From: Variovorax davisae | GTDB lineage: Bacteria > Pseudomonadota > Gammaproteobacteria > Burkholderiales > Burkholderiaceae_C | Length of the DNA: 64,000 nucleotides | Reading direction: 5' to 3' | Assembly (NCBI RefSeq): GCF_030316845.1 | Contig: NZ_JASZYS010000015.1 | Location: forward strand, 1-64,000 | Shown: in pieces, positions 1-8,847 of the stretch | Layout of the letters: every line of letters begins with the position of its first letter | Position numbering within the stretch: position 1 is the stretch's first letter | Notes under the pieces: generated by a model | What the model saw: only the letters and a program-made list of their open reading frames with translations | Told to the model about the DNA's origin: nothing | Databases searched by the model: none | Made by a program: the position numbers and the translations under genes

Positions 1-14
1 CCTGCGTTTGCGCT

Positions 15-509
15 ATGAGACCACTGGATGAATCCGTGGCGCCTGATGACGACCACACGGCCGCGTGTTCTGCATACCAGCGATCAAAGCCGTTTACACA
101 CGGCCTCGGCCCATTCCGGATCGAGCAAGGGCTGTGGAGGATGAAGGGCGTCTTGAGCGTGCTCAAGTGCGGCGACTTTCTGCCGAGAACAGCGTCCGTT
201 GCAGAGACATTGGGTTGTGTTGTGGATGAGAGTGATTCAGGCGTGGTAGCTGCGGTCTGTCAGGTTCCGGGCCTTCACAAGATCATGATTTCGCGTGCTT
301 TTCTCGGCTTGAGGAAGAGTTCGTCGTCCATGGATTCAAGGGTGTCCACACTGATCCATGAGCTTGCCCATATGCCCGATGTCCTCCATACGAAGGGGCC
401 CGGAGAGGTTTACTTCTTTCATCGCGCGCTCATGCTGGCTCGTGTGTCGCCACAGGATGCCTTGCGAAACAGCGACAACGTCGCGGGCTATGTCATGGAC
501 GCCGAATAG
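15..509 (+). CDS. M35-like (aspzincin) metallopeptidase domain protein, possibly 5'-truncated
   Basis: The C-terminal half carries a zinc-peptidase signature HELAHM at about residues 115-120. It is followed by an ALMLA segment and SPQDALRNSDNV, which matches the ALxLA...PxxAxxNADNY pattern of deuterolysin and lysine-specific metalloendopeptidases (M35). In those enzymes the third zinc ligand is Asp in a GTxD motif; here the equivalent stretch reads GPGEVY, so the ligand is Glu or is lost. The N-terminal 60 residues show no recognisable domain, and the frame stays open to the window edge, so the true start may lie further left. The stop codon abuts the start of the next gene, which indicates co-translation. 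Proteins with this domain occur as secreted or contact-dependent effectors; that role is inference here. Confidence 0.55.
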   Translation: MRPLDESVAPDDDHTAACSAYQRSKPFTHGLGPFRIEQGLWRMKGVLSVLKCGDFLPRTASVAETLGCVVDESDSGVVAAVCQVPGLHKIMISRAFLGLRKSSSSMDSRVSTLIHELAHMPDVLHTKGPGEVYFFHRALMLARVSPQDALRNSDNVAGYVMDAE

Positions 510-911
510 ATGAAAGCCCTGATACTTCTTCTGGCTGTCCTGGGAATCAGCCATGCCCACGCCTGTTCACCTGGACAGAACATCGACGTTCACTTCGATC
601 GGGATTCCTGGGAGCTCAAGTCATCGCAAGTCTTGCGTCTCGCCGAGTGGGATATCCAGAACCGGCTCAGGTATCCGAATCACGATTTCCTGCAAATTGC
701 GGGTATCGCCCAGGCAGAAGAGACAAATCCGAAGAAACTCGCCGCGCAGCGCGCCGAGATCGTGGCCGACTTCTTTCGGCGAACGAATTACGCCAAGGCG
801 GAGATCATCGTCGGCAGCCACGTCTATGTAGACAAGCCAACTCTCGGCGAGAGCTTCCAGCGTACCGAGCTGATGATGGCGCCCTTGCCTCCTCACGCAT
901 GTTCGAAATGA
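510..911 (+). CDS. Small secreted OmpA-like protein
   Basis: This 133-residue protein has a clear signal peptide (MKALILLLAVLGISHAHA, then Cys). Its body resembles an OmpA C-terminal domain: VHFDRDSWEL near residue 27, a central IAGIAQAEETNPKKLAAQRAEIVADFF stretch like the 'G+D..G...N..LS..RA..V..yL' motif, and a final RTELMM. OmpA-like folds bind peptidoglycan in the periplasm. The ATG follows the upstream TAG without a gap, so it is translationally coupled to the metallopeptidase-like gene. A periplasmic partner or immunity role is possible but unproven. Cys residues near both ends (about 19 and 131) could form a disulfide. Confidence 0.6.
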   Translation: MKALILLLAVLGISHAHACSPGQNIDVHFDRDSWELKSSQVLRLAEWDIQNRLRYPNHDFLQIAGIAQAEETNPKKLAAQRAEIVADFFRRTNYAKAEIIVGSHVYVDKPTLGESFQRTELMMAPLPPHACSK

Positions 912-916
912 TGGAA

Positions 917-950
917 ACGCGCAAAGAGCATGGCCGCTTCGCTTGCGCGT
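917..950. terminator. Long-arm hairpin between convergent genes
   Basis: ACGCGCAA at 917-924 is perfectly complementary to TTGCGCGT at 943-950, with an 18-base loop. It lies between the 3' ends of the OmpA-like gene and the convergent argC. No U-tract follows on either strand, so intrinsic termination is only a guess. Confidence 0.3.
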
Positions 951-987
951 CGACTGCCCTGGGAGCCAACAGGCAAAGCCAGCCGAT

Positions 988-1911
988 TCACATTCCCAGC
1001 ATCAGCTTGAGGTTCTGCACCGCCGCGCCGCTCGCGCCCTTGCCCAGGTTATCGAGCCGGGCGATGACCACCGCATGCCGGTGGTCTTCGTTCGGGTACA
1101 CGCGCAGCTCCAACTGGTTGGTGTCGTTGAGCGCCAGCGGGTCGATCTTGCCGTCGGCCGTCGGCGGCAGCACCTTCACGAACTGCTCCGGCGTGTTGCT
1201 CTTCGCGTAGTGGGCCGCCAGCGCGTCGTGCAGATGGGCGGCGCTCGGGCGGTCGGGCAGGTCGTCCAGGTGCAGCGGCAGCTGCACCAGCATGCCCTGC
1301 TTGAAGTTGCCCACCGAGGGGATGAAGACCGGGCGGCGGGTCAGGCCGGTGTACTTCATGATCTCGGGAATGTGCTTGTGCTTGAGCCCCAGCGCGTAGG
1401 TCTCGAACAGCGGCGCCTCGCCCTTTTCGTAGGCCTCGATCATGGTTCGGCCGCCACCCGAATAGCCGCTGACCGAGGGCAGGGCAATCGGGAAGTCAGG
1501 CGGCAGCAGTCCGGCGTCGACCAGCGGGCGCACGATCGCGATCGCGCCGGTGGCGTAGCAGCCGGGGTTGGCCACGCGCTCGGCCTGGGCGACCGCGTCC
1601 GCGTGGCCTGCCACCAGCTCCGGGAAGCCGAACACCCAGCCGGGCGCCGTGCGATGCGCGGTCGAGGCGTCGATGATCTTCGGGCGGCGGCCGTCGAGCT
1701 GATCGATCAGCGCCACCGATTCGCGCGCCGCGTCGTCATGCAGGCACAGCACCACCAGGTCGACGCCGGCCATCAGTTCGCGCTTGGCGGCCACGTCCTT
1801 TCGCAGCTCGGGCGCGATGCTCACGAGCTCGATTTGCGGCATCGTCTGGAGCCGCTCGCGGATCTGGAGGCCGGTGGTTCCGGCTTCGCCATCGATGAAG
1901 ACCTTGGGCAT
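988..1911 (-). CDS. argC: N-acetyl-gamma-glutamyl-phosphate reductase (type 2)
   Basis: ArgC catalyses the NADPH-dependent reduction of N-acetylglutamyl phosphate to the semialdehyde, the third step of arginine biosynthesis, in the cytoplasm. The protein opens with VFIDGEAGTTGLQIRERL, a nucleotide-binding loop of the short type-2 ArgC family. It has the catalytic Cys in NPGCYATG near residue 115. The 307-residue length suits type 2. The ATG at 1911 is chosen because MPKVFIDGEAG is the family N-terminus; an in-frame start 14 codons upstream would add an unconserved tail. It is divergent from sucC across 179 bp. Confidence 0.93.
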   Translation of the reverse strand: MPKVFIDGEAGTTGLQIRERLQTMPQIELVSIAPELRKDVAAKRELMAGVDLVVLCLHDDAARESVALIDQLDGRRPKIIDASTAHRTAPGWVFGFPELVAGHADAVAQAERVANPGCYATGAIAIVRPLVDAGLLPPDFPIALPSVSGYSGGGRTMIEAYEKGEAPLFETYALGLKHKHIPEIMKYTGLTRRPVFIPSVGNFKQGMLVQLPLHLDDLPDRPSAAHLHDALAAHYAKSNTPEQFVKVLPPTADGKIDPLALNDTNQLELRVYPNEDHRHAVVIARLDNLGKGASGAAVQNLKLMLGM

Positions 1912-1944
1912 AGGGGGCCTCGTGTGCCTTGGGAGTAAATACGT

Positions 1945-1985
1945 ATTGACCACAAAGTGGGGTCAATTGTTGGTGCGGCGCACCA
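1945..1985. promoter_or_regulatory. Two palindromes in the argC-sucC divergent promoter region
   Basis: ATTGACC at 1945-1951 and GGTCAAT at 1961-1967 form a 7-bp inverted repeat. TGGTGCGGCGCACCA at 1971-1985 is a perfect palindrome with a single central base. A weak sigma-70 promoter for sucC can be drawn as TTGTTG (1967-1972), a 16-base spacer and TACAGT (1989-1994). The second palindrome would then sit between -35 and -10, where a bound repressor would block RNA polymerase. The regulators are unknown. Confidence 0.4.
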
Positions 1986-2090
1986 TGATACAGTCCCCTG
2001 CTGTCCGCCGCCCCCGCCGCCAGGCGCCGTGGCCCGTGGACAGCAACCACATTCTCCCGATCTCAACCCCTCGTTCCGAGAGACACCCTC

Positions 2091-3254
<1,164 letters not shown>

Positions 3255-3264
3255 GGAACAAGTC

Positions 3265-4158
3265 ATGTCGATCTACATCAACAAAGACACCAAGGTCATC
3301 ACGCAAGGCATCACCGGCAAGACCGGCCAGTTCCACACGGAAAAGTGCCAGGAATACGCGAACGGCAAGAACTGCTTCGTGGCCGGCGTGAACCCGAAGA
3401 AGGCCGGCGAGTCGATCTTCAACATCCCGATCTACGCCTCGGTCAAGGAAGCGGCTTCGCAGACCGGCGCCACCGTGTCGGTGATCTACGTGCCGCCGGC
3501 CGGCGCCGCCGCCGCCATCTGGGAAGCCGTCGAGGCCGACCTCGACATGGCGATCTGCATCACCGAAGGCATTCCGGTGCGCGACATGCTCGAAGTGCGC
3601 AACAAGATGCGCGCCAAGGAAGCCGCCGGCGGCAAGAAGACGCTGCTGCTGGGCCCCAACTGCCCCGGCCTGATCACGCCCGACGAGATCAAGATCGGCA
3701 TCATGCCCGGCCACATCCACCGCAAGGGCCGCATCGGCGTGGTCAGCCGCTCCGGCACGCTGACCTATGAAGCCGTGGCCCAGCTCACCGAGATCGGCCT
3801 CGGCCAGTCGAGCGCAGTCGGCATCGGCGGCGACCCGATCAACGGCCTGAAGCACATCGACGTCATGAAGGCCTTCAACGAAGACCCCGACACCGACGCC
3901 GTCATCATGATCGGCGAGATCGGCGGCCCCGACGAAGCCGAGGCGGCCCGCTGGTGCAAGGACAACATGAAGAAGCCGATCGTCGGTTTCATCGCCGGCG
4001 TCACGGCACCCCCCGGCAAGCGCATGGGCCACGCCGGTGCGCTGATCTCCGGCGGCGCCGACACGGCCGATGCCAAGCTGGCGATCATGGAAGAGAGCGG
4101 CTTCACGGTCACGCGCAATTTCTCGGAGCTCGCGAAGCGCCTCAAGGCGCTGCTGTAA
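3265..4158 (+). CDS. sucD: Succinyl-CoA synthetase, alpha subunit
   Basis: SucD binds CoA and carries the His that is transiently phosphorylated during catalysis; it forms the enzyme with SucC. The start MSIYINKDTKVITQGITGKTG is the family N-terminus, and AAGGAACA lies just upstream of the ATG at 3265; the in-frame codon at 3235 lies inside sucC and is rejected. The active-site His is in RMGHAGALISGG at about residue 256. The length of 297 residues is normal for betaproteobacteria. The 3' end is followed after about 30 bases by an intrinsic terminator. Confidence 0.97.
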   Translation: MSIYINKDTKVITQGITGKTGQFHTEKCQEYANGKNCFVAGVNPKKAGESIFNIPIYASVKEAASQTGATVSVIYVPPAGAAAAIWEAVEADLDMAICITEGIPVRDMLEVRNKMRAKEAAGGKKTLLLGPNCPGLITPDEIKIGIMPGHIHRKGRIGVVSRSGTLTYEAVAQLTEIGLGQSSAVGIGGDPINGLKHIDVMKAFNEDPDTDAVIMIGEIGGPDEAEAARWCKDNMKKPIVGFIAGVTAPPGKRMGHAGALISGGADTADAKLAIMEESGFTVTRNFSELAKRLKALL

Positions 4159-4190
4159 GAAGCCTCGCTTTCTCGCAGACCACACAAGAG

Positions 4191-4225
4191 AAAAAGCGCC
4201 CGCAACCAGGTTGCGGGCGCTTTTT
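4191..4225. terminator. Intrinsic terminator of sucCD (bidirectional)
   Basis: A 15-bp perfect stem pairs AAAAAGCGCCCGCAA (4191-4205) with its complement (4211-4225) around a 5-base loop, ending in TTTTT. It has A- and U-tracts on both sides, so it can stop transcription from either strand. The next gene starts 28 bases later. Confidence 0.93.
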
Positions 4226-4253
4226 CAATCAAATAACAGTGGAATAAAGAGAC

Positions 4254-4934
4254 ATGGAATTCCTTCAAACCACAGACTTCTGGATCGGTCTGCTCAAGAT
4301 CGTCTGGATCAACATCATCCTCTCGGGCGACAACGCGGTCGTGATCGCGATGGCCGCCCGCTCGCTGCCGCCGCAGCAGCAGCGCACCGCCGTCCTGTTC
4401 GGCTCCGGCGCCGCGGTGGTGCTGCGGATCATCCTGACGGTGGTCGCGGCCAAGCTGCTGGCCTTGCCTTACCTGCAGATCATCGGCGGCCTGCTGCTGC
4501 TGTGGATCGGCACCCAGCTGCTCAGCGGCGAAGAGGAGGGCGATGGCGAAGGCAAGGAATACGGCAGCATGATGGCCGCGGTCCGCACCATTTTGCTGGC
4601 CGACCTGGTGATGAGCCTGGACAACGTGATCGCGGTCGCCGCAGCCGCGCAGGGCAGCATGGTGCTGCTGGTGCTCGGCCTGGCGATCAGCATCCCGCTG
4701 GTGATCTTCGGCAGCACCCTGATGATCAAGCTGATGGAGCGCTTCCCGATCATCGTCATGCTCGGTGCCGCCCTGATCGGCTGGGTGGCCGGCGAAACCA
4801 TCGTCAGCGACACCATCCTGCGCGATATGCTTACGGCCAATCCGTGGCTGCATTACGCGGCAGCCGCGGCCGGCGCGATCTTTGTCGTCGCTGTCGGAAA
4901 ATGGCTGCAGAAGCGATCCCACGCCGCAGCCTGA
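4254..4934 (+). CDS. TerC-family integral membrane protein
   Basis: TerC/YjbE-type proteins are inner-membrane proteins implicated in manganese and other metal-ion export. The 226 residues hold about seven hydrophobic segments. Two family-defining acidic motifs lie in the membrane: ILSGDNAVVIA (Asp at about 26) and ADLVMSLDNVIAV (about 122). A Glu-rich cytoplasmic loop, EEEGDGEGKE, lies near residue 100. The start follows the sucD terminator by only 28 bases, leaving no room for the yybP-ykoY riboswitch found before the second TerC gene of this window (38821-39558). Substrate unknown. Confidence 0.88.
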   Translation: MEFLQTTDFWIGLLKIVWINIILSGDNAVVIAMAARSLPPQQQRTAVLFGSGAAVVLRIILTVVAAKLLALPYLQIIGGLLLLWIGTQLLSGEEEGDGEGKEYGSMMAAVRTILLADLVMSLDNVIAVAAAAQGSMVLLVLGLAISIPLVIFGSTLMIKLMERFPIIVMLGAALIGWVAGETIVSDTILRDMLTANPWLHYAAAAAGAIFVVAVGKWLQKRSHAAA

Positions 4935-4963
4935 GAAGCCGCAGTCCATCCACCTCCTGATCC

Positions 4964-5773
4964 ATGGCGAATCCCGGTACTTCAGTTTCCAACGACCCCG
5001 GCGTCCTGAGGTGGGATTTCGCCGCGCTGACCGATCCGGGCCGGGTGCGCGCCAACAACGAGGACACCATCGCCTTCGAACCTTCGCTGGGGCTGGTGCT
5101 GCTGGCCGACGGCATGGGCGGCTACAACGGCGGCGAAGTGGCCAGCGGCATGGCGATCGCGCTGCTGCAGGCCAGTTTCGGCCGCTGGCTCGCGCATGCC
5201 GGGCCGCAGGCGCATCCGAAGGCGATCAAGCGCGCCCTGCAGGCCGGCACCGACGAGGCCAACGCGGCCATCCTCGAGGCCGGCATCGCCAACGTGCAAC
5301 TCCAGGGCATGGGGACCACGCTGGTGCTGGCGGCCTTCGGTTCGCACCGCGCCATCGTCGGCCACATCGGCGATTCGCGCTGCTACCGCCTGCGCGGCGA
5401 CCAGCTCGAACTGCTGACGCGCGACCATTCGCTGCTCCAGGAGCAGCTCGACGCCGGCGCCATCACGCCCGAGCAGGCCGTCCAGTCGCCGCACCGCAAC
5501 CTCGTCACCCGGGCGCTGGGCATCGAGCGCCACGTCGACCTCGAGATGCACGAGCACGGCGTGCTGCCGGGCGACCTGTTCCTGCTGTGTTCCGACGGAC
5601 TGTCCGAGATGGTGTCCAGCGCGCAGCTTTTCACGATTTTGTTACAAGATATCGGCTTGCCGGAGAAAGCAACACTTTTGGTTGCAACTGCGAACGACAA
5701 TGGTGGCCGGGATAACATTTCCGTTGTCCTGGCCCGGGCGGGTGGGACCCAGGCCCCTGGCGCCGCTGGATAG
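4964..5773 (+). CDS. PP2C-family serine/threonine protein phosphatase
   Basis: This enzyme removes phosphate from Ser/Thr of proteins using two Mn/Mg ions. All PP2C motifs are intact: RANNEDT near residue 27, LADGMGGYNGGE near 46, HIGDSRCYRLR near 137, LLCSDGLSEMVS near 207 and NGGRDNISVVL near 246. The 269-residue single-domain form is like the Stp1/PppA phosphatases. It is followed by an FHA gene, a pairing common in bacterial Ser/Thr phospho-signalling and type VI secretion control. No cognate Ser/Thr kinase is encoded in the window. The last third has lower GC than the rest. Confidence 0.93.
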   Translation: MANPGTSVSNDPGVLRWDFAALTDPGRVRANNEDTIAFEPSLGLVLLADGMGGYNGGEVASGMAIALLQASFGRWLAHAGPQAHPKAIKRALQAGTDEANAAILEAGIANVQLQGMGTTLVLAAFGSHRAIVGHIGDSRCYRLRGDQLELLTRDHSLLQEQLDAGAITPEQAVQSPHRNLVTRALGIERHVDLEMHEHGVLPGDLFLLCSDGLSEMVSSAQLFTILLQDIGLPEKATLLVATANDNGGRDNISVVLARAGGTQAPGAAG

Positions 5774-5841
5774 AGAAGGTATTTGGAACTGTGCTGCCAG
5801 GGCCCTGCTGTGAACAAAATAACGAGATCCAGGAGTCGGCC

Positions 5842-6498
5842 ATGCCGAAATTGATCGTGTCGATCGACGGTGTCGTGATCAAGGATGTCACGCTCGCCAA
5901 GGACCGGACCACGCTGGGGCGCAGGCCCTACAACGACATCGTGGTCGACAATCTCGCGATCAGCGGCGAGCACGCCGTGCTGCACATGATCGGCGGCGAT
6001 GTCTACCTGGAAGACCTCAACAGCACCAACGGCACCTACGTCAACGGCCGCGCCATCAAGAAGCAGGCGCTCGAGCAGAACGACGTCATCGAGGTGGGCA
6101 AGTACAAGATCCGCTTCCTGGCCGGCACCACCGCGGCGACCGAAAGCCTGCTGCCGGTCCGGCCGGCCCCCCCGCCGCCCTCGGGCCCGATTCCGCTCTC
6201 GTCCGCGCCCACGGTGCAGTCGCCGCTGGGCGGCGGCACGGCCGGCGCGGCCGTCATGCGGGTGCTTTCGGGCTCGGCGGCGGGGCGCGAGCTGTCGCTG
6301 CAGAAAGTCGTCACCACCATCGGCAAGCCCGGCCTGGCCGTCGCCGCCGTCACCCGTCGCCTGCACGGCTACGTGGTGGCGCCGATCGACGGCGAGACCC
6401 TGCTCAACGGCGAGCCGCTCGGCAGCGAAGCCGTGGCGCTGCAGGACGGCGACGTGCTCGAGCTCGGCGGCACGCGGATGCAGTTCGTCGTCAGCTGA
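5842..6498 (+). CDS. FHA-domain phosphothreonine-binding protein
   Basis: The N-terminal forkhead-associated domain (about residues 5-95) has the expected phosphothreonine-binding residues: TLGRRPYNDIVV, then ISGEHAVL, then DLNSTNGTYVNG. A Pro-rich linker (about 115-130) leads to a second region (about 145-215) that resembles a degenerate FHA fold lacking the Arg and Ser-His motifs. The start MPKLIVSIDG at 5842 follows an AGGAG-type site; the upstream in-frame codon at 5791 adds an unlikely tail. It sits between a PP2C phosphatase and a CHASE2 cyclase and may link protein phosphorylation to the cyclase. Confidence 0.88.
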   Translation: MPKLIVSIDGVVIKDVTLAKDRTTLGRRPYNDIVVDNLAISGEHAVLHMIGGDVYLEDLNSTNGTYVNGRAIKKQALEQNDVIEVGKYKIRFLAGTTAATESLLPVRPAPPPPSGPIPLSSAPTVQSPLGGGTAGAAVMRVLSGSAAGRELSLQKVVTTIGKPGLAVAAVTRRLHGYVVAPIDGETLLNGEPLGSEAVALQDGDVLELGGTRMQFVVS

Positions 6499-6543
6499 CC
6501 GCGCCCTGAAGCAGCCGCGCCGTCTTCGCCCGCGGGTGGCCGG

Positions 6544-8811
6544 ATGAACCTGCTGCGCCGGCACGGCGCGCGCATCGCCATCACCTTGCTGCCCGTGGCG
6601 CTCGCCCTGGCGCATGTGCTGGGCGCCTGGCAGCTTCCCTTCGTCGACCGGCTCGACCGCTTCATCTACGACGTGCGGCTGCGGGCCACCCTGCCGGACA
6701 CGCTCGACCCGCGGATCGTCATCGTCGACATCGACGACCCGAGCCTGCAAGCCCTCGGCCAATGGCCCTGGGGCCGCGACCAGCTCGCCCGCCTGACGAC
6801 CGAGATCATGGAGCGGCAGCAGGCGCGGGTGCTGGGCTTCGACGTGCTGTTCGTCGAGCCCGATGCGAGCTCGGGCCTCGAGGCCTTGCGCCAGCTCGCC
6901 CAGGGGCCGCTGCGGGAACGGGCCGGGCTGGCCCGGGAGATCGAGCAGCTCGCGCCCTCGCTCGACCGCGACGCCGCCTTCGCGAAGACGCTCGCCGGCC
7001 GCCGCGTGGCGCTCGGCTTCTACTTCACCCAGACCCAGGTGCCGCGCACCAAGGGCGGCCTGCCGGCGCCGGTCCTGCCGGCCGGCACCTTTCCCGAGGG
7101 CCGCGACTACACGACGCGCTGGAACGGCTTCGTCGGCAGCATCCCGCAGCTGGCCGCGGCGGCGCCGGCCGGCGGCTTCCTGAACGTGGTGCTCGACGGC
7201 AGCGTGGACGGCGTGATCCGCGCGGTGCCGCTGATCGCGCGCTACGACGGCGAAAACGCTCGGCCCGGGTACTACGAATCGCTGGCCCTGGTGGTGTACC
7301 GGCTGGCCGCGGGCGACACCGCCCTGGCGCCGGTGTTCGCGCCGGCCGGACCGGGAAGCGCGCCGCCGCCGCTGGAAGCGCTGCTGCTGTCGAGCGGGGA
7401 GCGGCGGCTGCGTGTTCCGGTCGACGCCAGCGCCAGCGTGCTGGTGCCGTTTCGCGGCGCGGGGGGGCCGCGCGGCGGGTCGTTCCGCCATGTGTCGGCG
7501 TCCGAAGTCCTCCGCGGCGGGCTGGCCGCGGGGGAGCTGAAGGACAAGATCGTGCTGGTGGGATCGACTGCGCCGGGCTTGCAGGACCTGCGCTCGACGC
7601 CGGTCGGCGCCGATTTCCCCGGTGTTGAAGTGCACGCCAACATCGTCTCGGGGCTCCTGGATTCGCGGCTGCCGGCGGTTCCCGACTATGCGCTGGGCTA
7701 CGAGCTCGTGATGCTGCTCGCGGCCGGGCTGGCGCTGGCCTTCGGCCTCTCGCTGAGCGCCGCGGCGCGGGCGGTCGGGGTGGCGCTGGCGATCTGCGCG
7801 GTGCTGATCGGCGTCAACTCGTGGCTCTTCCTGCGCGCCGGCCTGGTGCTGCCGCTGGCGGTGTCGCTGCTGACGGTCGCGCTGTCCTTCGTGCTCAACA
7901 TGAGCTGGGGCTATTTCGTCGAGGGCCGCTCCAGCCGCGGCCTGGCCCGCCTGTTCGGCACCTACGTGCCGCCGGAACTGGTGGACGAGATGCGCGCCGA
8001 CCCGGGCCGCTACAGCATGCGGGCCGAAAACCGCGAGCTCAGCGTGATGTTCTGCGACATGCGCGGCTTCACCCGGATGGCCGAGCAGATGGCGCCGGCC
8101 GACCTGCAGGCCTTCCTGAACGTCTTCTTCAGCCGCTTGAGCGAGATCATCAGCCGCCGCCGCGGCACCGTCGACAAGTACATGGGCGACTGCGTGATGG
8201 CCTTCTGGGGGGCGCCGGTCGAGAGTGCCGACCACGCCGAACTGGCGGTGCAGGCGGCCCTCGAGATGGTGGCCGCGGTGCGGGAACTGAACGCCCGCCG
8301 CCGCCTGTCCGGCCTGCCGGAGGTCCAGGTCGGCATCGGCATCAACACCGGCGTGATGAGCGTCGGCGACATGGGCTCGGCCGTGCGCCGCAGCTACACG
8401 GTGGTCGGCGACGCGGTCAACCTGGCATCACGGATCGAGGGGCTGGGCGTGCACTATGGCGTCGAGATCATCGCCACCGAGGCCACCCGGCGCGCGGCGC
8501 CGGGCTTTGCGTGGCAGGAGCTCGACACGGTCCGGGTCCAGGGCAAGGCCAGGACGGTGCGCATCTTCACCCCCATCGCGCGGGCGGACAGCGTCAGCCC
8601 CGAGGTCCGAAAAGAGCTGCAACAGTGGGATGGCGTGCTTTCCGCCTATCGCCTACAAGATTGGTTACAAGGACAGGCTATGCTGTCGGCCCTCGTCGGT
8701 GCGGATGCCAAAAAAGTCCTTTACCAGCTGTACGCGCAGCGTTTAGCCTCGATGTCGTTGCAGCCCGTGGACCGTGAGTGGGACGGCGCAACCCGGTTCG
8801 ATTCGAAGTAG
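6544..8811 (+). CDS. CHASE2-domain class III adenylate/guanylate cyclase
   Basis: This is a membrane sensor that makes a cyclic nucleotide, probably cAMP. An N-terminal membrane anchor (about residues 10-30) is followed by a periplasmic CHASE2 sensor domain (about 35-370). Three hydrophobic segments follow (about 385-460), then a cytoplasmic class III cyclase domain (about 490-680). The catalytic signatures are present: LSVMFCDMRGFT (metal Asp), DKYMGDCVMAFWG and YTVVGDAVNLASRIE (transition-state Asn and Arg). The order CHASE2-TM-cyclase is standard. The gene lies 37 bases before a cyclic-nucleotide phosphodiesterase. Substrate choice between ATP and GTP cannot be settled by eye. Confidence 0.92.
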   Translation: MNLLRRHGARIAITLLPVALALAHVLGAWQLPFVDRLDRFIYDVRLRATLPDTLDPRIVIVDIDDPSLQALGQWPWGRDQLARLTTEIMERQQARVLGFDVLFVEPDASSGLEALRQLAQGPLRERAGLAREIEQLAPSLDRDAAFAKTLAGRRVALGFYFTQTQVPRTKGGLPAPVLPAGTFPEGRDYTTRWNGFVGSIPQLAAAAPAGGFLNVVLDGSVDGVIRAVPLIARYDGENARPGYYESLALVVYRLAAGDTALAPVFAPAGPGSAPPPLEALLLSSGERRLRVPVDASASVLVPFRGAGGPRGGSFRHVSASEVLRGGLAAGELKDKIVLVGSTAPGLQDLRSTPVGADFPGVEVHANIVSGLLDSRLPAVPDYALGYELVMLLAAGLALAFGLSLSAAARAVGVALAICAVLIGVNSWLFLRAGLVLPLAVSLLTVALSFVLNMSWGYFVEGRSSRGLARLFGTYVPPELVDEMRADPGRYSMRAENRELSVMFCDMRGFTRMAEQMAPADLQAFLNVFFSRLSEIISRRRGTVDKYMGDCVMAFWGAPVESADHAELAVQAALEMVAAVRELNARRRLSGLPEVQVGIGINTGVMSVGDMGSAVRRSYTVVGDAVNLASRIEGLGVHYGVEIIATEATRRAAPGFAWQELDTVRVQGKARTVRIFTPIARADSVSPEVRKELQQWDGVLSAYRLQDWLQGQAMLSALVGADAKKVLYQLYAQRLASMSLQPVDREWDGATRFDSK

Positions 8812-8847
8812 CGGCCTGCGGGCTGGAAAGTCAAAAGGTCTCGCGAA

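Noticed and set aside
4226..4253. A second yybP-ykoY riboswitch before the first TerC gene
   Set aside because: Only 28 bases separate the sucD terminator from the start codon, far too few, and no GGGGAGTA or AAGACC motif is present.
5383..8235. Minus-strand open frame of 950 codons opposite the cyclase gene
   Set aside because: It is antisense to intact PP2C, FHA and cyclase motifs. Its composition (Arg/Ala/His/Gln-rich) is that of a shadow frame.
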